From Polyporus tsugae (Eukaryota > Basidiomycota > Agaricomycetes > Polyporales > Polyporaceae), in NCBI GenBank assembly GCA_024305745.1, contig JAHRBS010000010.1, positions 7,501 to 71,500 of the forward strand: DNA of 64,000 nucleotides, read 5' to 3'. The notes under the pieces are model-generated. The model did not search any database, was not told the origin of the DNA, and worked only from the letters and a program-made list of their open reading frames with translations. Within the stretch, counting starts at the first letter, position 1. Each line of letters starts with the position of its first letter. Of this stretch, positions 1 through 9,000 are shown piece by piece. The position numbers and the translations under genes are program-made.

Positions 1-48
1 CAAGCAAAGAGCGGCATCGAATTCCCATTCCCAGGGTGCGGACACCCC

Positions 49-123
49 TTACAATGCGTTCGCGTTCTCGGGGTCAAACCACGCCGCGAAGTCCCGCTCG
101 AAGTTCAAGCTCGAGTCGTTCAT
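49..123 (-). CDS. Possible terminal exon of an unidentified gene cut by the left edge
   Basis: Reading leftward from an ATG at 123, a 24-codon frame rich in acidic and aromatic residues (contains RDFAAWFDPEN) ends at a TAA at 49-51. The composition looks like real protein rather than random sequence, and the DNA just upstream (about 130-230) also reads as plausible Ala/Ser/Pro-rich coding on the same strand, so this could be the last exon of a longer minus-strand gene. No family is recognised and no splice site is certain. I see nothing else supportable between 130 and 850 except one palindrome at 295-313. Confidence 0.2.
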   Translation of the reverse strand: MNDSSLNFERDFAAWFDPENANAL

Positions 124-294
124 GAGCGTTCAACCCAGGCTCCCTAATTCAGCGAGAACGTAGGCAGTGAAGGCGCCGGAGGGGGCAGAGGAAGGGATGT
201 TGAGAGGGCCGGAGGAGACGATAGGGGCAAGGTGAAGGAGTAAGTAGTAACTCAGGAGGTAGGGGCGGACACACCTACTCACCGAAACGAGAAC

Positions 295-313
295 CATCCG
301 TCCAGGACGGACG
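295..313. repeat. Palindrome family member, leftmost copy
   Basis: The core CCGTCCAGGACGG is intact, with imperfect outer bases. This is the first copy of the 19-bp palindrome TGTCCGTCCWGGACGGACA that recurs to 19,197. Nothing gene-like surrounds it. Confidence 0.8.
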
Positions 314-858
314 TTCGCTGCGCCTCACATGAATTGATCGGTCTCTCTTCGCTGTGTTGCCCAGTAGCCACCACTACCCAACCCGTAAAATCACCCGGTA
401 TTGCCTTGGCTTTCGGAACTTGCGACCGATGAGACGCTCAGCGTCTTCGAAGTTGCGAGGTCCCTGGGGATCCGGTTCTTGCCTGCAACGCTGGAAGGTG
501 ACTGAGGTGGTGCAATTGCGTTGTTGATGTTGGTCTCGACACGTTGGCAAATATCGAATTTTCACATCTGCCCCAAAAGCTAGGTGGTATCCCGTCCATT
601 CTCGTCCACGAGTGCACCCTCGAGTGCTGGCGGCACCAAGGGAATTCGGCAAGTATCATGGCATTGGACAGGACAAGGGGAGATGGCAGTAGCGAGGACG
701 CTACCGTGTTTGTCTGCCCCACTAGATGAGTAATAATAATGCCCTTGTTCAACGTGTTTTTAGGCGAAGAGGAGTGTCATAAGCTCCCGCTGTCGTCAAG
801 TTTCTAGGCTCCTCGGACTCTCATGTGTAACTGAGGGTCTGGCCATGAGGCATATCTG

Positions 859-1242
859 TACAGCGTGGTGTACGTCCTGGACGGTAACATCGGGCACTGT
901 CCCCGACTGTTGAACATTTATCCACCGTTGAGTATTGTCCTCGTGTGATAGATACCTCTAAGCTTATGTTCAACGCGGCAGACACGAGGCAAAGTGCGTG
1001 CGTCCCACCGCAGCTGTCCGTCCAGGACGGACACATCCGCCACCGCCCAGTACAGCGTGGTGTACGTCCTGGACGGTAACGTCGGGCACTGTCCCCGACT
1101 GTTGAACATTTATCCACCGTTGAGTATTGTCCTCGTGTGATAGATACCTCTAAGCTTATGTTCAACGCGGCAGACACGAGGCAAAGTGCGTGCGTCCCAC
1201 CGCAGCTGTCCGTCCTGGACGGACACATCCGCCACCGCCCAG
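859..1242. repeat. 192-bp direct repeat, two copies, each with an intact and a decayed palindrome
   Basis: Two nearly identical head-to-tail copies begin at 859 and 1,051. Each opens with a degenerate palindrome core (CGTCCTGGACGG, about 873 and 1,065) and closes with an intact one (1,015-1,033 and 1,207-1,225). The intact copies differ at the central base, A in the first and T in the second, which is the position where the family as a whole varies. The open frames across this block merely read through the repeat and are not genes. Confidence 0.85.
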
Positions 1243-1463
1243 GGAGGTTCAACTGTTTCCCGCTCGCGGCCCATCGTCCTCATGTTGCACATTGGTCCTG
1301 AATTCGACACATGTTGAGTCCTCGAGGCCGCCTTAGCAACGGACACTGTATTCCACCTATTGTATCACTCCAGTCGCAACGACGAGCCTCTCGTCACCGC
1401 GTGTCGGGGCCCAGCGGCCCAGCGGGCACCCACCCGCAAAGTCGACAGGTGTCCTGTCCTCCG

Positions 1464-1482
1464 TGTCCGTCCAGGACGGACA
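1464..1482. repeat. Perfect palindrome upstream of the 1,028-residue gene
   Basis: TGTCCGTCCAGGACGGACA lies about 27 bp upstream of the TATA box and 65 bp upstream of the start codon of the following gene. Together with the copy at 4,841 it brackets that gene almost exactly. Its position fits either a regulatory site or a mobile-unit boundary; the sequence alone cannot tell which. Confidence 0.85.
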
Positions 1483-1508
1483 GGTCTGTATCCCAGTGCA
1501 GGCCTCGG

Positions 1509-1515
1509 TATAAAA
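1509..1515 (+). promoter_or_regulatory. TATA box of the 1,028-residue gene
   Basis: TATAAAA begins 39 bp before the ATG at 1,548, in otherwise GC-rich sequence. The transcription start would fall very close to the start codon, giving a short leader. Confidence 0.6.
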
Positions 1516-1547
1516 TCACATCGCTCCGTGCAAGTCGATCTGCAACC

Positions 1548-4500
1548 ATGGCGCCACCGCTGTTCCCTGATGAGCCTCTCCCTCCTCGAACCATCGGCCT
1601 TACGGAGTTCGTACAACTCGCTGAACAGTACTGTAACGACGAGAACATCGACCGTTTCGTCAACCTAGTCCTCGCGGGTCGCGCACCCATAACCCGCCCC
1701 AATGCGAACACCAACCAACGCCGTCTTTTCATTAATCCCCGTTACGAATGCGAGTTTCCCGAATGTTACACCATTCTTGGCGACTTTGACTCTGTTATCG
1801 GTCTCACTCGTCTCCTTCCATTCAGCAAGTCTATCACCTGGCACTTGTTTCCCCCTTTCTCCGAGACCCTTACCACTTCCGTCCACATCAAGTGGCCTAT
1901 CACCAGAAATGTAAGTAAATAACCTACATCAATCGTCACCACTCTCACCCACTCTGTTATTCAGAACGCCACCCTTCAGGTCCCGCTTCACAAAATTCCG
2001 AACTGCCTTTGCTTCAAGTTCAGGACCCGCCACCAGGGTCGTCTCTTCTTCCCAAAGCGATACGACCCGCACGTCCCTCCCACGCTTAGTAACGAGGTCT
2101 TGGCCTCCATCTACGATGATGCCATCCGTCCCGCCCTCGGGGCTGTCGCCCCCGAACTCGCAGTCCAGTGGCCGGTGAATTTCAGTCACGTCACTCGTCT
2201 CGTTCGGAGCCGCACTGGCCAGCTCGGCGCCCTTACCAAGGACATCACCCAGGTCTTTCTTGAGGCCTTCGCGCGCGAGCTCCTCGATCGCCTGGCCCAG
2301 CTCGACGAGAGCTTCGCGGATGCCTTCTTCGAGATCGAGGCCAAAGGCGTGAAGGCTTCCAGCGCTCACAACCCCCAGGATTGGTGGGCTCGCAGTGAGG
2401 CCCTTGCAGCGGTCTTGGACCCCATCGACCAGCAGCTTATTCCCGACGAGGAGTTGGAGTCACGTTGGTTTGTCGACGTCGCCCTGGAAGTTCACGCTGA
2501 GGGCCGGGTTATGCAATGGCTGACCGAAAGTCACACCCGGCTCATTCGACACATGCTTCCCTCTATCTCAGAGGACCAGGCCATCGCTTTGAAGCGCAGC
2601 AAAGCTTTCAAGGAGGACCTCAGCGGACACCTCACAGCATTGTCCGGCTTCCGCCTCGAGACGGGGACGAAAGGGCGCGCTGACCATGTCTCCTATATCA
2701 ACGTCTACACCACCGACAAGTCAGCGACCTATCAGCAGCACGCAGGGACCTATCGGCGTCGCACCGCGCAGGACCTCTTGCCCAACCCTTTCGAGAAGTT
2801 CCTTTCCGACGTCGACACCGTCGCAGAGACCTTCGCCGACTGCGCAGGGGGTTCCGGTGTCCTCCAGAACGGTGCAGCTCGTATGGAGGCCCGCGTCGGC
2901 CTCTTGTATGCCAAGCAGGCTCTCGCAGACATCCCCGACGACCTCGTCACGGAGTCGATTCTCGCCGTGGACTCCGCCATCTGGTGGTAAGTCCTCTGTC
3001 TATGGTTACCTGTAAGCTTTCTAATAGTTCATTTATAAAGGTACTTCAAGTTCTTCCGCGCATCGGCGCTCTACCGGCTCTTCAAAGAGTTGGCAAGCTC
3101 CCCTCCCGATGCTCGTTCTTGGACACCCAGCCTCATGTTGGGTGCTGTCTGCGTCTACATGTTCAACGCTGTCATCTACCGCCCTTCCGGGAAGAGGATC
3201 GAGGAGGAGCTTGGCAGGCAGTGCGCGTTTTGGACCCATCCCCACGTCCACCCCTACGAGGCAGACTATGCGGATGCCGAGTTCGAGAACGTCAACCTCG
3301 TCCCTTGCACCCTCGACCGTGGCCTCTACTTCATCGCCGGTCTCGTGCGCGACGAAACTCATGGCGTCTTCCGTCTCGCCGCTGTCCGTCAGTTAGAACG
3401 GGAGGAACTCGCTATCCTCTACAAGAAGCCCAACCTACACGACATCGCGAAGGCCTTCGGCGGGCGTTCTTTTGGCCTCTCCATCTACAGTCGATCACAC
3501 AAGGACCGGACCAACACCAGGCGGCCCACCGTCCCCATCCAGGCTGTCAGAGGTCAGCTTACCCTTCACAATTTCACCCTCACTCAACACGGCGTCGCGC
3601 GCATCCCCACCATGCAAATGACGGGCCCTGACATCGAGAACCTCGACGACCCGGAGGACGAAGAAGTTTTCTTGGATCGCGCCTTCTCTCTTCTCTGGGC
3701 CCAGTTCCCTTCCGACATCATCCAATGCTCCCCGAACCAGAAGAATCGGCACAAGCCTTCGTACATCAAGCTGAGCCAAGCCGCGCGCGAGGCTGTGACC
3801 CACGACTTCTTCCGAGCTGTCGAGCTTCCTTTCGAGGCCGCGTACCTGCGCCTTTGCAATGAGCAGCAATGGAGAGAACTCGTCTTCGACAAGTTCTTCC
3901 CGCCCAAAGGGACTGTTCTCTCCGATCGCCTTCAGAACTTCCGCAACGCCCGCTATTTCTCGAGCTACATTGGCGAGATAGGCCGCCTCTCAGACCACGA
4001 CGCCACGGTTATCCGCGATGAGCTTTGGATTCTATTCCGAGGGCTGTCCTGGCTCCCGCATCCTTATTCGGATCGCATGTGGAAGAGCAAGGCCTGGCAT
4101 CCGCTCCCTGCAGGCTGGAGGGCCCTTCCTCCCGGGCACGACGAACCAGCCGTTCATATCGTTGTCAACAGCGCCAAGTGCCCCGATCCTCGCGCCGTCT
4201 TTCTGCTCGGCGCGCCTAACCCGCGCGCTCGGGAGGCCGAGCCGGAAGACGAGGAAGACGCCGCGTGGGTCGAGCTAGCCCAACGCCTCCAAACGATCAA
4301 CATGACCCACGGAGAGCCTCGCCTCGATCTCGCCCACAGCGTCGGTCCCCTCCTCGACAGCATTCGCAGCCTCCCAGGTGGTGGGCATGCCCGCGAGCGT
4401 GAACGTTCCCCGAGCGTTGCGGGGAGTAGTGCCAGTCAGGCCGGAGGGGCGGGCCGCGGTAACGCTTATCGTCGCGAAGAAGAAGAGGAGTCTAGCAGTG

Positions 4501-4742
4501 GGGTCGAAGTGGGCCGGGCTCTGAGCGAGCCCCCGGTGGATGTCTTTTCCATCGGACTCACTCGCGGTCACGACGACTGGAGCCCGCCGCCCTCGCCCGT
4601 ACTCATGTTCCCTTCTAGCCCGGAGCTCGTTGAGTGTGCCCTTTTCGACGGACTTGACGCGTCTGACGAGGAACGGGGCCCGAAGCGCCGCCGCGTGAAC
4701 TCTGACCGTTTCGTAGATTTCGACGCGTACAGTGATGTTTAG
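1548..4742 (+). CDS. Large unknown nuclear-looking protein of the palindrome region (1,028 aa, 3 exons)
   Basis: Exons are 1,548-1,910, 1,965-2,986 and 3,041-4,742; both introns are 54 nt with GTAAGT donors, and the joined frame gives 1,028 residues. I do not recognise the family. Residues 1 to about 850 look globular, with many aromatic and charged positions and no signal peptide or membrane segment. The last 180 residues are disordered, with an acidic run (EEEEESS) and a basic PKRRR cluster near residue 1,008 that resembles a nuclear localisation signal. The ATG at 1,548 was chosen because it follows a TATA box by 39 bp and because the frame upstream reads through palindrome DNA. Palindromes at 1,464 and 4,841 flank the gene, and the SNF2-like gene follows in the same orientation. 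A role in recognising or moving the palindromes is inference from position only; a host gene trapped in repeats is the alternative. Confidence 0.85.
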
Positions 4743-4840
4743 TGTTTCGTGAAAGTACACCGAACGTGTTTCATACAAATATATGCGTAGTTTGATTCTC
4801 AGCTGCGAGTGTTCGTTTCACGCGTGGCTCGGTCGAGACG

Positions 4841-5528
4841 CGTCCGTCCTGGACGGACACAGACAGAGGCGGGGACGTTCTGCCATAGTTCAACTGGCAA
4901 GACCGGCAAATGTGTCCGTCCTGGACGGACACATAGGGAGGGAGCCCTGCACTGTACTTTGCTCCAATGATCACATTTCAGGGAGCAGAACTGTCCGTCC
5001 TGGACGGACACATGGGGTGTGGGAGCTGTTCGGGCGCTCTCAGGCCTCACCGACTCTTTATCCGTCCTGGACGGACAAACTGGGCTTATGGCCTGCACTA
5101 TATTTGACATATCATTTGCATTTGTTAATCCTCTGTCAAGTGCTGGGCCCCAGAGGCTGCTGATCCTCTGTCAATGGCTCGGCCAAGGAGGTTGCTCCGT
5201 GGCTTAGCCATTGACAGGGGATCAACAAATGCCCAGCGACTGAGGATTAACAAATGATATGTCAAATATAGTGCAGGCCATAAGCCCAGTTTGTCCGTCC
5301 AGGACGGATAAAGAGTCGGTGAGGCCTGAGAGCGCCCGAACAGCTCCCACACCCCATGTGTCCGTCCAGGACGGACAGTTCTGCTCCCTGAAATGTGATC
5401 ATTGGAGCAAAGTACAGTGCAGGGCTCCCTCCCTATGTGTCCGTCCAGGACGGACACATTTGCCGGTCTTGCCAGTTGAACTATGGCAGAACATCCCCGC
5501 CTCTGTCTGTGTCCGTCCAGGACAGACT
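4841..5528. repeat. Inverted repeat D with eight palindromes, bounded by palindromes
   Basis: Sequence from 4,850 to about 5,185 returns in reverse complement to 5,519, with a few differences. The palindromes at 4,841, 4,913, 4,992 and 5,059 pair with those at 5,510, 5,438, 5,359 and 5,292. Homology stops at the outer palindromes (4,841 and 5,510), so the unit runs from one palindrome centre to another. Unlike the other folded units, the tip near 5,192 is not a family palindrome but a short GC-rich hairpin with a 4-base loop (GTTG). Open frames on both strands here are palindrome read-through. Another half palindrome lies at 5,621. Confidence 0.85.
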
Positions 5529-6001
5529 CATCTTGCCCCGCGGTGCGGCGCGGTGAGTGAAGCCATCAGTCAGCTGAGGTACGGTGACATGCACCAGCGA
5601 ATGCCAGTTTCCACTGTGCGTGTCCGTCCAGGACGCGCTGTCTCAGCCCGGGAATGGATTGCCAGAGAGGTGCTTTTGCTTGACCTCCTAGAAGTAAATA
5701 ACAAGCCCATCAACAAGTGCAGCCCCGCACCCGCGTTGGGTACAAAGAAACATACCGCCCAGAGTATCGTGGATCTCCGCGAGACTCGGAGTCCGAGGAC
5801 GTGACAGGCAGGCCACGGAGCATGTGGTCGTTGTGTCCGCGGCCATCACGTCGAGGTTTCTATTTAGGAAGTCAATTGCAACCTCCACGAGGTTCTTTTC
5901 CCGAAAAGGCCATGCAACTTCCTCGAGGGATCGTTGAGGACACCGCGTGTTCAGGGTCGGGCCAGGGCTCATTGTGGTCGCCGCCGCCTCATGTTGGGCG
6001 G

Positions 6002-6008
6002 TATATAT
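6002..6008 (+). promoter_or_regulatory. TATA box of the SNF2-like gene
   Basis: TATATAT lies about 90 bp before the ATG at 6,094, followed by CT-rich sequence typical of fungal leaders. Both large genes of the palindrome region therefore have clear TATA elements. Confidence 0.55.
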
Positions 6009-6093
6009 CAGACAGAGTTCGATGCGCCCGCTCCCTCCAACCCCCTTTCTCCCCACCACCTTCAAGCTCACCAGCACCCACCAACTCGACAGC

Positions 6094-9000
6094 ATGCCCT
6101 CCCTCGACAACGTCAGCCACCTCCTCACCATCTGCGCGGACACGCCGGAGTCGTTCATGTGGAACGTTTGGCAAGACCGTACCGGCCTCCTCGCGATGCC
6201 GTTCGGCCCAGAGGCGACTTACAAGACGGCCGGCATGAACAAAAAGGAATACAAATTAGCAAAGGTTTTTTATCGGCGCTGGTTGGAGGAAGTGGGGTCC
6301 GCCAAACGGTTGCAGTTTGTTCGCGGGCGGACCGACGCGCACCAGGAGGGGCGCGTGATCGTGAAGAAGTGGGCGGCTGACAAGTGGGCGGAATGGGAGA
6401 TCTCGGAGTTGGTCGCTTCGACTCTCGATACCTGCAGCTTCAAGACGTTCGACGTCCCCAAGGCCCTCAAGCGCGACCAAGTAGTTTATTTAGTGTAGTT
6501 GTTTATTATACGGTTTACTGACTTATGTGCACAGTGGCCGAATGCGACGGACCTCGGTATCCGTGACGTAGTCGCCCCCAACCTCGCCCTTGCGATGTTC
6601 GGCCCCGACTGCGTCACGGGGGTGGGGTCGATCCAGGTCGTCCACATCCCCCTCATGCCGGTCGTTGGGGGTCTCATCGTTTCGGCGTGGGACTCGAGGG
6701 GGCGGGCGTGGAAGCGGGCGCGTGCGGGCGCGGTCAAGAGCGAGGATAAGTTGGCGCGGGACGTTGCAGGTAAGCCCCAAGTCCCATTTCGCAGCTTGCA
6801 GGCTGACCTTTGTTTGTAGCACTCGAGTCCCCCGACGCAGTGCCCACCCCCTCCGAGATCGCTCGGATCATCCAGCGTATCAAGTGGACGGTCACCAAGT
6901 CGGAATTGTTCGGCGACGCGGCCATGGTGGAGCTCGTCGCTGCGTGGAAGACCAGGCTCGAGCAGATGTACGAGGTGGCGGCAAAAGTCAAGGAGGCGAA
7001 GCACGACCGTAAACACCTTTTGTTACTGTTCTTACATTTGTGTTACTGACGCGTTTGATTTACAGGCATTCCCGCCGGCCTCCTGAAGGCCCTCAAGGCC
7101 CTCGCGGACACGCCAACGGTGCACATCGTCCTGTGCGAGCTCGAGCAAGCGATGGACGACCTCCCCGAACACTACCTCGACGCGGTCGCCGAAGCTGCCG
7201 ACGAGTTCGACTTCTCGGACTGGCTGACGGGCGTCGAGGACCTCCAGGACAAGGACCCGCAGGAGCTTTGGGCCGGCCTTGGGCTGAACAACGAGCAGAT
7301 CCCTGGGTTCAACGAGGTCGAGGATCCGCGTGGCGAGGTCAACCCCTGGGACCCGACGCAGTGGGCTAAGTTCGTCAACACCGACAAGGCACTCGCTTTC
7401 GGTCCCCGGTGGCATCAGCTCGTCGGGATCACGAAGATGTGCGAGCTCATCATCAAGGGCAAACCCCTCCTCCTCATGGACCAAGTCGGCGTCGGCAAGA
7501 CGCTCCAGATCGTCGGCGCCATAGTCATGTACCCGATGCTTCGCGCGTACTACCAGAGGAACAAAAGGTTCCCCCCGCAATTCAGTAAGTCTTTGCCTTT
7601 TCTGCTCGTTACTTGCATTTACTAACAGTGTGTATTACAGAGGGCCTGAAGTGCGACACGCCGGACGGGAACTTGCCCGACCGTCCCCACCTCATCATCG
7701 TCCCGGTCCCGCTATTCGACCAATGGATGTTCGAGTTCAAGCGGTACGTCAAGTTCGGCTCTGTCGACATCTACCCGTACAAGCACCAGTGGGCCCAGTC
7801 CGGGAGGATGGCGATCTGGGACGAAGTGTTCCACCTCAAGGACGACAAGCAGACGCTGAGCCACAAGGTTCTGCTCGTCGCGTACACGGTAAGCAGCCCA
7901 GCTTTGTTTATTAACTTCTGAATATGCATGCTAACGTCTGTAGGCCGCCGAGTCCGATTGTTCGCAGCGGTTCACGAACACGAAGAAGATCGCTCCCCAG
8001 CGGCCCGAACGTGACTCCGCGCTGCCCATGAGGTCGATGCTGTACGATTACCAGTTCGGCATCACCACCATCGACGAGGCGGCCAAGATGCGCAACCCCA
8101 GCCACCACTGGACGACGATGAACGAGCTCTCCCTCCTCTCCCACTGCACCATCGCGGCGACGGCGACGCCCATCACGAACTCGCCCTTGGTAAGTACGTT
8201 TCTTATGCTGGTTGTGGGACCATACTGACTGCCCTTTAACAGGACTTGGTGTACATCGGCCGGTGTATCGGGATCCCCGCCTGCGAGGAGGAAACACTCT
8301 TGGTCGACATGAAGAAGAAGCTCATGGCCGCCGCGCGCAAGTCCAACATCGAGTTCCGCAACGCTCGCGAGGACGGCGACTTCGTACAGGGGATCCTCAA
8401 CGGCGAGATCGACCTCCCGGCCAAGAAGGAGCAGGTCAAGCAAATGACCTCGTACACCGTCGCGCTTCGCAAGATGTTCAACGGCCACACCATCCGCCGC
8501 ACCCTGGACGCCGTCGACTGGGAGGGGCGTCCCATCTCGGGGCTGAGCCCTTACGTCGCCCAACAAATAATGCTCACGCCGTTGGACGAGGAGTCGGAGG
8601 TGTTGGAGGCGACAGCAGCCGCGATCGTCGCTGAGCACGACACCGCGCGCACTGCCGCGATGGTTGCGCAGGCTGAAGGACACGTAAGTCTTCTCGTTCT
8701 CGTTGATACTCAAGACACACAGGGCGGACGCTTCGAGACACGACCGGGTCTCGAAGTGTCCGTCCTGGACGGACACACAGGGGCACAGTGCCGCGTCCCA
8801 ACATGCGGCAGGCTGGAGTGTCAGAGGTGTCCGTCCAGGACGGACACATAGCGCGCCGATGCCTGTTCACGGTTTCGCACTGGTGGCAATCGTGATGCAA
8901 GCACGGTGGCTGCAGGTGTCCGTCCGGGACGGACACTTCTGCGCTGACTCCTGTCTATGGGCCGGATGCCGCCAAGAGTGTCGTGGATCTCCGCGAGACC

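Noticed and set aside
4783..5804. Open frames with SVLDGH, VRPGRT and PSWTD motifs
   Set aside because: These peptides are the six-frame translations of the palindrome, found wherever it occurs; there is no coding signal.
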